From the NCBI GenBank assembly GCA_020002185.1, contig CM034538.1, forward strand, positions 67,306,211-67,370,210: 64,000 bases of DNA, written 5' to 3'. Source of the DNA: Paraescarpia echinospica (taxonomy: Eukaryota; Annelida; Polychaeta; Sabellida; Siboglinidae). This document shows positions 32,666-44,063 of this stretch, piece after piece. The position numbers and the translations under genes were made by a program. Below the pieces are notes generated by a model. That model was given only the letters and a program-made list of their open reading frames with translations, did not search any database and was not told the origin of the DNA. Every line of letters starts with the position of its first letter. Positions within the stretch are counted from its first letter, which is position 1.

Positions 32666-33138
32666 TGTTCTGTTGTACCATATGTTCAAATTGGATGTTT
32701 TTAATCAGTGATTATACACTTAATTTATCACTCATTTGTTGTCATAACACATATATACATCTATTTATATTGTCACAAGATTTGAACTAAATAATGTTGT
32801 TGTTCCTATTTGGTATTGAAGGGTTGAAACCCTGCAGAGGGTGTTAATGTATTTGGGGTTTTTAAAGAACTTTTCAAAATTTAGTTGTAGACAATCTAGT
32901 TATTCCCACAAAATAATCACAATTACTTTATCATCAGAAACTTGATGCAGTCCTGTGTATAACGCTGACAGAATGCCAGCTGTCTTTCTTCCAGAATGTA
33001 AACAAATCATAAGTAACTCAAATATTTATAGGATACCTGGGTTATTTACTACTTTGTCATTGTTTTTTACTAATAAAAAAGATCCATGTCTGTATAAATA
33101 TCAAATTTTTTTCAATGTTGTGAGAAAAAACACCTTAT
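32666..33138. other. AT-rich non-coding spacer
   Basis: Unique AT-rich sequence between the LINE and the 31-bp array. Nothing recognised. Confidence 0.5.
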
Positions 33139-33578
33139 AGATATCAGAAGAAGGCATGGCCATCTTTGCTGATATCATAAGTAGGCATGGTCATCTTTGC
33201 TGATATCAGAAGCAGGCATGGCCATCTTTGCTGAAATCAGAAGCAGGCATAGCCATATTTGCTGATATCAGAAGCAGGCATGGCCATATTTGCTGATATC
33301 AGAAGCAGGCATGGCCATCTTTGCTGATATCAGAAGCAGGCATGGCCATCTTTGCTGATATCAGAAGCAGGCATGGCCATTTTTGCTGATATCAGAAGCA
33401 GGCATGGCCATCTTTGCTGATATCAGAAGCAGGCATGGCCATCTTTGCTGATATCAGAAGCAGGCATGGCCATCTTTGCTGATATCAGAAGCAGGCATGG
33501 CCATCTTTGCTGATATCAGAAGCAGGCATGGCCATCTTTACTGATATCAGAAGTAGGCATGGCCATCTTTGCTGATAT
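33139..33578. repeat. 31-bp minisatellite, about 14 copies
   Basis: Units of 31 bp contain GATATCAGAAGCAGGCATGG and CCATCTTTGCT. Edge units carry GAAGTAGG or TGGTCATC variants, and inner units are nearly identical. Confidence 0.92.
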
Positions 33579-33649
33579 TGATGCTTTATGCCCGTTATTT
33601 GCCCTTATAACAGCCCTTAGGGAGCTGTTTATGTGGTACAATACGGTAA

Positions 33650-36600
33650 CTGGTTTGAGTCTTGAGAGGAAGAACTTGTTGTTTGTTTGAGCCTTGAGAG
33701 GGGGAACTTGTTGTTTGTTTGAGCCTTGAGAGGGAGAACTTGTTGTTTGTTTGAGCCTTGAGAGGGAGAACTTGTTGTTTGTTTGAGCCTTGAGAGGGTG
33801 AACTTGTTGTTTGGTTTGTTTGAGTCTTGAGAGGGATAACTTGTTGTTTGTTTGAGCCTTGAGAGGGAGAACTTGTTGTTTGGTTTGTTTGAGTCTTGAG
33901 AGGGATAACTTGTTGTTTGTTTGAGCCTTGAGAGGGAGAACTTGTTGTTTGTTTGATTCTTGAGAGGGAGAACTTGTTGTTTGTTTGAGCCTTGAGAGGG
34001 GGAACTTGTTGTTTGTTTGGGTCTTGAGAGGGAGAACTTGTTGTTTGTTTGAGCCTTGAGAGGGAGAACTTGTTGTTTGTTTGAGCCTTGAGAGGGAGAG
34101 AGGGAGAACTTGTTGTTTGTTTGAGCCTTGAGAGGGATAACTTGTTGTTTGTTTGAGCCTTGAGAGGGAGAACTTGTTGTTTGTTTGAGTCTTGAGAGGG
34201 AGAACTTGTTGTTTGTTTGAGCCTTGAGAGGGATAACTTGTTGTTTGTTTGAGCCTTGAGAGGGATAACTTGTTGTTTGTTTGATTCTTGAGAGGGAGAA
34301 CTTGTTGTTTGTTTGATTCTTGAGAGGGAGAACTTGTTGTTTGTTTGAGCCTCTTGTTGTTTGTTTGAGAGGGAGAACTTGTTGTTTGTTTGAGCCTTGA
34401 GAGGGAGAACTTGTTGTTTGGTTTGTTTGAGTCTTGAGAGGGATAACTTGTTGTTTGTTTGAGCCTTGAGAGAGAGAACTTGTTGTTTGTTTGAGCCTTG
34501 AGAGGGATAACTTGTTGTTTGTTTGAGCCTTTAGAGGGAGAACTTGTTGTTTGTTTGATTCTTGAGAGGGAGAACTTGTTGTTTGTTTGAGCCTTGAGAG
34601 GGAGAACTTGTTGTTTGTTTGAGCCTTGAGAGGGTGAACTTGTTGTTTGTTTGAGCCTTGAGAGGGAGAACTTGTTGTTTGGTTTGTTTGAGTCTTGAGA
34701 GGGATAACTTGTTGTTTGTTTGAGCCTTGAGAGAGAGAACTTGTTGTTTGTTTGAGCCTTGAGAGGGATAACTTGTTGTTTGTTTGAGCCTTTAGAGGGA
34801 GAACTTGTTGTTTGTTTGATTCTTGAGAGGGAGAACTTGTTGTTTGTTTGAGCCTTGAGAGGGGGAACTTGTTGTTTGTTTGGGTCTTGAGAGGGGGAAC
34901 TTGTTGTTTGTTTGGGTCTTGAGAGGGAGAACTTGTTGTTTGTTTGAGCCTTGAGAGGGAGAACTTATTGTTTGTTTGAGCCTTGAGAGGGAGAACTTCT
35001 TGTTTGTTTGAGCCTTGAGAGGGGGAACTTGTTGTTTGTTTGAGCCTTGAGAGGGAGAACTTGTTGTTTGTTTGAGCCTTGAGAGGGAGAACTTGTTGCT
35101 TGTTTGAGCTTTGAGAGGGGGAACTTGTTGTTTGTTTGAGCCTTGAGAGGGAGTACTTGTTGTTTGTTTGAGCCTTGAAAGGGAGAACTTGTTGCTTGTT
35201 TGAGCCTTGAGAGGGAGAACTTGTTGTTTGTTTGAGCCTTGAGAGGGAGAACTTGTTGTTTGTTTGAGCCTTGAGAGGGAGAACTTGTTGCTTGTTTGAG
35301 CCTTGAGAGGGAGAACTTGTTGTTTGTTTGAGCCTTGAGAGGGAGAACTTGTTGTTTGTTTGAGCCTTGAAAGGGAGAACTTGTTGTTTGTTTGAGCCTT
35401 GAGAGGGAGTACTTGTTGTTTGTTTGAGCCTTGAAAGGGAGAACTTGTTGTTTGTTTGAGCCTTGAGAGGGAGAACTTGTTGTTTGTTTGAGCCTTGAAA
35501 GGGAGAACTTGTTGTTTGTTTGAGCCTTGAGAGGGAGAACTTGTTGCTTGTTTGAGCCTTGAGAGGGAGAACTTGTTGTTTGTTTGAGCCTTGAGAGGGG
35601 GAACTTGTTGTTTGTTTGAGCCTTGAGAGGGAGAACTTGTTGTTTGTTTGAGCCTTGAGAGGGAGAACTTGTTGTTTGTTTGAGCCTTGAGAGGGAGAAC
35701 TTGTTGTTTGTTTGAGTCTTGAGAGGGAGAACTTGTTGTTTGTTTGAGCCTTGAGAGGGAGAACTTGTTGTTTGTTTGAGCCTTGAGAGGGAGAACTTGT
35801 TGTTTGTTTGAGCCTTGAGAGGGAGAACTTGTTGTTTGTTTGAGCCTTGAGAGGGATAACTTGTTGTTTGTTTGAGCCTTGAGAGGGAGAACTTGTTGTT
35901 TGTTTGAGCCTTGAGAGGGATAACTTGTTGTTTGTTTGAGCCTTGAGAGGGATAACTTGTTGTTTGTTTGAGCCTTGAGAGGGAGAACTTGTTGTTTGTT
36001 TGAGCCTTGAGAGGGAGTACTTGTTGTTTGTTTGAGCCTTGAGAGGGAGAACTTGTTGTTTGTTTGAGCCTTGAGAGGGATACCTTGTTGTTTGTTTGAG
36101 CCTTGAGAGGGATAACTTGTTGTTTGTTTGAGCCTTGAGAGGGAGAACTTGTTGTTTGTTTGAGCCTTGAGAGGGAGTTGTTGTTTGTTTGAGCCTTGAG
36201 AGGGAGAACTTGTTTGTTTGAGCCTTGAGAGGGAGAACTTGTTGTTTGTTTGAGCCTTGAGACTTGTTGTTTGTTTGAGCCTTGAGAGAACTTGTTGTTT
36301 GTTTGAGCCTTGAGACTTGTTGTTTGTTTGAGCCTTGATTGTTGTTTGTTTGAGCCTTGAGAGGGAGAACTTGTTGTTTGTTTGAGCCTTGAGAGGGAGA
36401 ACTTGTTGTTTGTTTGAGCCTTGAGAGGGAGAACTTGTTGCTTGTTTGAGCCTTGAGAGGGAGAACTTGCTGTTTGTTTGAGCCTTGAGAGGGGGAACTT
36501 GTTGCTTGTTTGAGCCTTGAGAGGGAGAACTTGTTGCTTGTTTGAGCCTTGAGAGGGAGAACTTGTTGTTTGTTTGAGTCTTGAGAGGGAGAACTTGTTG

Positions 36601-37115
36601 TTTGTTTGAGCCTTGAGAGGGAGAACTTGTTGTTTGTTTGGGCCTTGAGAGGGAGAACTTGTTGTTTGTTTGAGCCTTGAGAGGGAGAACTTGTTGTTTG
36701 TTTGAGCCTTGAGAGGGAGAACTTGTTGTTTGTTTGAGCCTTGAGAGGGATAACTTGTTGTTTGTTTGAGCCTTGAGAGGGAGAACTTGTTGTTTGTTTG
36801 AGCCTTGAGAGGGAGTACTTGTTGTTTGTTTGAGCCTTGAAAGGGAGAACTTGTTGTTTGTTTGAGCCTTGAGAGGGAGAACTTGTTGTTTGTTTGAGCC
36901 TTGAAAGGGAGAACTTGTTGTTTGTTTGAGCGTTGAGAGGGAGAACTTGTTGTTTGTTTGAGCCTTGAGAGGGAGAACTTGCTGTTTGTTTGAGCCTTGA
37001 GAGGGGGAACTTGTTGTTTGTTTGAGCCTTGAGAGGGAGAACTTGTTGCTTGTTTGAGCCTTGAGAGGGAGAACTTGTTGTTTGTTTGAGCCTTGAGAGG
37101 GGGAACTTGTTGTTA
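33650..37115. repeat. 32-bp minisatellite, about 107 copies, spurious 1,165-codon reverse frame
   Basis: 32-bp units contain GAGCCTTGAGAGGGAGAACT and TGTTGTTTGTTT. On the reverse strand none of the three phases contains a stop, so one frame stays open from 37126 to 33629. It cycles through a 32-residue super-repeat (3 x 32 bp) containing SNKQQVLPLKAQTNNK and LSRLKQTTSSPS. A 5-bp-longer variant (TTTGGTTTGTTTGAG) recurs. A block with distinctive TTTAGAGGG is repeated 261 bp apart (34531 and 34792), which is eight units plus that 5 bp. A patch at 36170-36350 has truncated units. I judge this non-coding. Confidence 0.93.
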
Positions 37116-39499
37116 TTGGTCAGCAAAGTTAAATAACCTGATATATTTTATGCTAAACTGGACGTAGTCGACCAGTGGTTGACTGTCCAACCTAGTTTTA
37201 CCTGTGCTGCTGATTGGTTACTTGGACAATAGGTTACTGTGCTTGAATGAAAGAGTCAAGTCCAATGACCGCTTTGGATGAATGGACACATTCAGATTAG
37301 ATGACATCTAAAAATGTATAGAAGTAGTAGGAAATTGTTGATCAATAATTGATCACTGCTGTTAGAGCCACCCACGTAATATATATAATTATTTATATGT
37401 ACATATATGTTCTCTATGTCATTAGGTGTCTGGCTGATTAGTGACTATGTGACTGCTCTGCTTTAGTCATTATTTGTATCCACCAGTCATTAGCTTTTCA
37501 TGTCACTTTTGTAGTATAATTAAAAAGGGGACTACATCTGGTTTATGTTTGTCACATATTTATAGACATGATTGAAATTAATATATTAATATTAACATTA
37601 TATAACAATAAAATACTAGTTTGTTTTCCGAGTTTTTATATTGGAATGTCAGGATACAACCTCATACCAACTGATAGCAAGGCCCAAATTTTGTTTATAC
37701 ATTTCAGTTATGGAATTTCGCCCAATCAAAAGTACCGCCTGACTTTATTGTGTTTGCCCTGAACCCTCCATTCATGTATATTAGAGTCATTACCAAGATG
37801 GAGATGTTTAAATGTTAAAACATAAAACATTACAACTGATCGTAATTAAACTGATAATAACACTGTGATGCATAATTTACATAATTATAAGCCAAAGTTT
37901 GTTTTTCTAGATCAGAATATAAACACACTGTCTCCAAGGTTATAAAAAATGTCTCTCGCCAAGTCGAGACAGTAATGTCGAGGAATGCGGGTTTGTGTAC
38001 GAAGCCTGTTCATGACTAAGTGAAGTCTTTGTGCAAACGTCAAGGCGGCCAGACATAGCATGCGATGATGTCAAGAAAAAAAAACTGAATCGTAAAAGCA
38101 AGACTTTGGTAGTGCGAGGTGGCGGCCTGACGAGAGAGGAGGTCTTGTTTCGTGCATAGTTTATCTTCCACCATAATTTCAATCGGGCCCGGTTCATCAG
38201 AATGACAGTTTAATTGACATCGGTAGTAACTGCCGCACAGCAGTACCTATCACATATTTGTGCAACGGGTGCACTCTCGGTGGGAAATTTCAAACGTATG
38301 TGAAACTGCGAACTACCATAGTTGAAACAAAGTTGTGTACTTTAAATAAATTAAGTTTAATGGGGTTCGGTGATGAGGGTAGTTAACCTTTGACATGTTA
38401 TAGTAAGCGCTGATCCCGGCTGTTGAAATGGGGAGTGACGTCCCTGACACCGGAGTGGGTGTGACCGCCCCAGGACGTCCCTGACTGGAGTGACACCGGA
38501 GTGGGTGTGACCGCCCCAAGTGACTGAAATAGTGTCGAGTGACCTTCACCTTGTCTGGCGGCCTGACTGGTCAGTGTGCGGTGCGGTGAGTCATCGGTGT
38601 GTAATTAATCGTCTGCAACTGGGAGTTGGTGTCGGCTGGGTGCTCTATCAGCCCCAGCCGGCCCGTCCTGAAGAGATCCCGCCAAAAAAACTCTGTCAGT
38701 CTACACCCAGCTGGGCCAGCATAGCCAGGCCGGTCCGATTCACTCCAGCTGCTGTCTGGACAGGTCGGGCCACGCAACCCTGGATGAAACTGTGACCGCC
38801 CCAAATCCTTCTCGTTACCCCATTTCCCGTGCAAAGTTGCACGACCCTACCGCTGAAGAACCAATGTCGGCATACCTTAGAAACTGCACACTAATCAGGC
38901 GTTTGTTTTTTGTCATCGTTGGAAAAGTTTCAACAAGATTCACAGGTTTTTGCGGCCAGGTCACGCCTCGCTCCCCGCCGCGCTATGTGGGTCAGTATTC
39001 ATTTGGGCTAAGTTCATTTTGTGGCCATTATTCATGCCAGGCGGATTTTTTTCCTGACTGTCCTCAAGGCGCATGGCAGGGCATCAACTGTGTGTGTCTA
39101 CTGACCTGTGTGATCTGCTCAATACACCTTGAAATAGGCTTAGTGTAATCTGCATTACAAAGTATAATTTTTTCCCGGGTGACGTGTGGTTTTGCACTAA
39201 GCCCACTGGTCATTCAGTTGGAGGTTTCGTAGAACCAGGTTCCTGGAGCCCACAGATTCCCAAACCAGGAGTTGGAACCCCCAGGGAGGCTGTCATGTAG
39301 TTCTGGGGTGACTTCAACAAACATGCAGAATTATTGTAGAATTGTGTCAAACACAAAGCAGTGGTGATCGGCCAGAAGGCAGACATTATGGAGGTTTGAG
39401 ACAGTTTGGCATCCCTGTCCTAGGCTATAATACAGTGGACATTCGCTGTAACCACTCCTAATATAGCATAGATCCATTTGAAGGGCACAACTTTTAAAT
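37116..39499. other. Non-coding interval with a 46-bp tandem duplication
   Basis: Mostly AT-rich unique DNA. At about 38446-38518, GACACCGGAGTGGGTGTGAC occurs twice 46 bp apart, each followed by CGCCCCA. The region 38500-39150 is GC-richer with several 80-120-codon open frames on both strands, none with a recognisable domain. No gene is supported. Confidence 0.45.
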
Positions 39500-40165
39500 G
39501 TATCACTACACGCGGCCCGTCTTTGTTAAATTCATCGGCCATTGTTGAAGGTGAACATTGTAGGGCAGATGGCGCGCATTGGTCAGTTTACCTTCATTGC
39601 CTCGATTGAATAACTATCATGTTGATTGAATAAATATCATCGCCTTGATTACGATGAATAAATATTTGTTATTATAACTGTGGGTAATCGGTAGTAATAA
39701 CACGCTATGATTGGTAATACACGTTGTTGTGCGCAGCTTGACATCTGTGCTGATAAAAACATACTGTGCTGTATGGACTACTTTCACAAATTTTGCCCTG
39801 TGAACTATTTGCTATGCAGAAAAAGCAGAATACTATAGAATGAATATAATTTATAAAAATTGTTGATGCATAGGGTTTAGTTTTTTTAATCGAACAGTTA
39901 CATTCAAGAAGATCTACCTACTAAATAACCAGCTGCTAAGGTGATTCACATGACCCCGATATGATGTGTATTATTACGCGGACACTTGGTGAAAGTAGGC
40001 CCGACACAACCTTGGGAATGAGTGCAAAAAAGCCAGTATTGTTCAGTAAGAGTATAAAACGCATTTGATCATTGCAAGAATCGGTCTTCCTGGTTGTGTT
40101 GGTTGATGCTGTTATTTTCAGGACACGCAGACGTAAATAGATGTATTGTATTTCTTGTGCCAGCG
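39500..40165 (+). repeat. Dispersed repeat family, copy B (longest)
   Basis: A contiguous ~665-bp copy whose left ~200 bp matches 16983-17148 and whose right ~470 bp matches 19393-19599 joined to 19909-20185. It has no coding capacity that is shared between copies, no obvious terminal inverted repeats and no poly(A) tail, so the class is unknown. It serves as the empty-site reference for the LINE insertion at 19.6 kb. Confidence 0.78.
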
Positions 40166-41270
40166 TAAAACAGGCAGTGTCATGGAGATATAAGGAAAAG
40201 GTGGACCAAATCCAAACGTATTCCTTATTAATAATGCATGTCCACCGTACAGTATTAAACAGTAGAGGAGGAAAACGCCAGGACACAGCGTGGTACCATA
40301 GCATTCGGTTCGGTAAAATTCCATTACGTATCAAACCAGAAAAAATACATGTCATGGGATCGCGCCACACAGTGGCAGCACTGGTGAGATATGTGTGTTT
40401 CTGTTTTCGTTGGAGGGTCGCGCTAGAAGGACTAGTGACTGCACCGTGTACGTATGGCTGCTTCCTATGACCGTGTAACTGTAACTTGTGCCTAGTGTTT
40501 GACCCAGCATGAAACAGAATTAGCCCTACTACACACCCCGAATACACACCCGACTACACACCCCGACTACACACCCATTCACACAGTTCGGTTTCTCAAG
40601 TTTTTTACAGTCTGTTTTACCTCATGACGTTTTGGCAAAAAGGTATTGACTGTGAATAACTTAAAAGGAAAAACGATTTGACCCATTGAGTCCGACGAAC
40701 CTCTCCATGCATGCCATGCTCTCGTACTGTTGCTGTGTTGCCTGGAAAAAGGCAAAATACTAGACTGGTGTCCCTGGATGTTAGGCAGGTCAACGAACTG
40801 TGGCATCTCAACACAGTTATTGGTAGCAGAGTATTCTGATGTTCAGAAAAATTGGTACTGAAAAATTGATGTATATTAATAATTTTTATAAGGTCATAAA
40901 ATGTCATGCCTAGTAGCCGTGTCCGACTAGTTGTATTTACAGTTCGCTTTAGACTTGTTCATAACAGTTGTGATAGGGCAAGATTTAAAATAATAATATG
41001 TTTTATTTAATATAGCGCCATCCAATTATAAATTGTTCGTTGCACTTTGTACACCTAGGTGAAGCAACAGGAAAGATTATAGTACATGGGTGTTTAAGGT
41101 TCAAGGGCTAATCGCTATTATTATCATAAAAGTTCATGTGAAGTTTTGCCCCAAAATATCATGTTTACATGGCACGCTGGAACAGTGGGGTTTGTGTTAA
41201 TACTGATAATAGTACAGTTTATTATATTTTCTAATTCTTGTTTATTTAAACACCTTTTTTCAGTAAAGAC
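40166..41270. other. Non-coding interval
   Basis: Contains a short 14- to 15-bp tandem of CTACACACCCCGA type at about 40530-40580 and an AATATAGCGCC string near 41010 reminiscent of retroposon tails. A 203-codon reverse frame (40547-39936) overlaps the dispersed repeat and has no recognisable domain. Confidence 0.45.
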
Positions 41271-41465
41271 ATTAGAATATATATATATAGTCTTCGCGCA
41301 TTAATTGCAGAGTGGCTGGATGCTTCCCAGAGAAGTCGAGATGGTGTTCGATTGAACAGGTCTGCCAGGGAGTAAAGTGTAAAGCGCTTTGAGCAGTCCT
41401 GATGACTTGATACTGCGCTATATAAGAACTTACCTTTACTTCTTTTATATATATATATATATATT
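41271..41465. mobile_element. Retroposon 3'-tail-like fragment with (TA)n tracts
   Basis: AGTGTAAAGCGCTTTGAGCA followed by GATACTGCGCTATATAAGAA closely resembles the AAAGCGCTTTGAG...GCGCTATATAA module shared by the 3' ends of many L2-like LINEs and SINEs in animals. It lies between TA microsatellites (41277-41288 and 41447-41463). Only a fragment is present, and the family cannot be assigned without a library search. Confidence 0.55.
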
Positions 41466-44040
41466 TTACCTTTAATATACAGATTATTACTGCACATTTT
41501 GTGACAAGGTTGTGTATCATTCCTGTAAATTATTACTGATGTTAATGAGGTTATGATGTACACGTCATTTGACTCTAAGGCCGTGGGTTGACCAGCTAAT
41601 TGCAAAGTGGGGGTGAGGTGGGCACAGGGGCCAGGGGGTCACCACGGTGATAAACTATTTGTTTTATTATCCCCCGTTGTGCAGTAATTTAGAGAACGAA
41701 TTCTGTCGTATTTTCACGATATCTGTCGGTGTCTGTCGATTGCTTTAGATAAGTAAATGTTTAGCCGTGGCGCAGTGCACATAATCCGGCACAACTGCGT
41801 CCATCTGTGGTGTGTAATGCAAAATGGGGGCAAACTGGCGATGTTGCCAAACAATCAGGCAGTATTTCGGCTCAGTTTTTTGTTGTTGTTGACCTGGAAC
41901 GGGTGTAGAGAACGGCCTGGCGCGGGGGTGTTCAAAGCGGCGAAAATAGCAAGTTAATTCGGGAAGGTTTAGAGGCTTCCCAAGGGATGTTCTTTAAGAC
42001 CACACACTCGTCACACACTCCCACTTCCTCTGGAAGGCATGCCCACCAGCAACTCATGGGAAGACAGTAGAAAAAGATGCTGCCTCCCTACACACCATCC
42101 CTGAGAATCGGGAAAGAGGACGTTGAGGGAGGATATTTTGGGAGGCTGGATCTTGTAACTCAGAACAGCCGATGCTCAGAGAAAAGCGAGATTTGCCCGA
42201 TCCTACACGTGATGCGTTGCGCATGTTATTGAGAAATGTGTAAAAAAGTGGGGATCAAATCGATAGCATATTTTCTGTGTACGCAACCTGTAGTATGCTG
42301 TATGTGGCATTTCTAATTTTGAAATTATTTTGTTCATTTTATTTTTTTGTATGACCAAAGTCGTTTTTAAAGCATCTTGTAGTAAATAATCTTTGTGTAG
42401 TTTCACATTGTAATCACATGTAAAAGTATGGACACATGTACACACCATGACTTGTTATGAGACTCACCTGTCGGATAGAAGTGTAGTGTTTATATTGTTC
42501 TACCACACATGTGATTAGTAAGAGGTGTGTGTAAGAAAGTATTTTTTATTAAAGATTACTGCTTGTGCACCTATGAAGAATGAGTACTGTTTTAAATGTT
42601 TGACTTAAAATTAAATTGGTTTCATATTTTAGTTAATTCATGCAAGGAATTTCCATAATTTTTTTTCAAATAAACTAGAATGTTATGTCATGTTCAGTGA
42701 GATAAAAAAAAAGTTTGATAAACATGTCGCATTACAAGAACAGGGGTCAGGTCATGTAAAAAGTAGGCAGAAAACGGACGCATTAATTTTGAGAATGTTT
42801 ATCAGCAACCAGTGTAGCTGCTTGTTTTTATCAAAAGAAAAATTATCGTTATTTGTGTCTTGATTTCCCACCCCGAACCAGACGAATTGTGTTATTTTTA
42901 TGTTGTCGTCATTGCTCATAAGCAAGCGTCTTCGATTGAGATTTGCCGAGACGTCACAGCTAGAAACTAAACAGACGGTATAGAAGCAAGTGACTCGGAC
43001 AGTTCCTCGCAATGTCTTCATTCAACTCGACACCCAAACAATCCAAGTATTTGTGGCGCACATACTAAATACGGATTAAATTTGTCACAATTGGTTTGTC
43101 GCAATATGATTTGTGACTGGCATCTCCAACAATAATTGTTTGTTCACTCAGCAATGTGTTTCCGGGTTTTTTGTGAGTTAGGAAGTCCGTCTCTTGATGC
43201 CCGTAGCCCAGAAATAAACAAGCAGCAGAACTCAATGTATGACAGCTTGCTGAGCTCAGGAGCTTGTATCGACTCACAGCAGTGCTGCCATCTTGTGGAT
43301 AGTTTGGAATTACAAGTGGGATTGCCATTTAGAATGTGTTCACTGCTGCCACACTTATGTACGTTTTGCAGGTCTTATCAGCAGTGCAATCCGAGATGTT
43401 CTGGTTTAAAAATAGTTCCAGGTTTTAAATTAATTTTTTACAGTACATGTGTTTGGATGTTTTCCCATTGTCTTTGTAGGATTGCTGGCAATTTCAGCGT
43501 GGCTATTATGGTAGTCATTGTTTGTGCATTTGATGTGACCAGTTTCCCTTTCACAATCCTCCCTTTCTCGCCAATACTGATGGTGGATTATTGTGAAGGA
43601 AACTGCCAAATGGTGGCTTGTGTTAGGTTTCAATCGATATATTTGGTTACCGGTGATGCTGTCATGCATCTGATCTGAGTGTGGTTACAGAAAAGTCATG
43701 AATGTTATGTAATACAAGCTGTATGTATTCTGACCCTGGGATCACCTAAATGTGTTTTTATTAATTACAATGCTGATATTATTTGACAGTTATCTGTTTA
43801 ATTTGAATATCTGTACTGAAACATCAACTTTACGTTGCATCCTAAATGGTAGGGTTTATATTGATCAATAGATATTTGGTCAAATTACACCAAAACCAAC
43901 AGGTTTAAGCCAACAAATGATGGTTTGCTAAAACACATTGGGTGGTCAACATAGTAAGTGAAATTTTACAACAGAAAAACCCACCAGGAAATGTAATGCA
44001 TTACATAAATGTCATTGTTTCCAGCCTATACTCATGTTTT
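41466..44040. other. Probable intron sequence upstream of the BCL11 terminal exon
   Basis: AT-rich DNA ending in a splice acceptor at 44063. A 180-codon forward frame (43136-43678) is rich in Cys and hydrophobic residues but has no motif I recognise and no convincing splice context. The zinc-finger and N-terminal exons known from other BCL11 genes were not seen here. Confidence 0.5.
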
Positions 44041-44063
44041 GAACTGTATGTTTATTGTTGCAG
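44041..44063 (+). other. Predicted splice acceptor of the BCL11 terminal exon
   Basis: TGTATGTTTATTGTTGCAG ends at 44063 with a T-rich tract and CAG. BCL11 homology (the E-P-S motif before the first finger) begins exactly at this junction, and upstream in-frame residues from the ATG at 44009 have no counterpart in the family. The intron is phase 1, since the first Glu codon needs one base from the previous exon. Confidence 0.8.

Noticed and set aside
39936..40547. 203-codon reverse-strand frame
   Set aside because: It overlaps a dispersed repeat whose other copies do not keep the frame, has no recognisable motif, and one frame of this length is expected by chance in 64 kb.
43136..43678. 180-codon forward frame just upstream of the BCL11 exon, considered as an earlier BCL11 exon
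   Set aside because: No similarity to the known N-terminal peptide or first CxxC finger region, and no clear donor and acceptor pair.
44009..44063. ATG at 44009 as the true start of the BCL11 protein
   Set aside because: The first 18 codons look like intron ending in a T-rich CAG acceptor, and family homology begins exactly after it. BCL11 proteins have further upstream exons.
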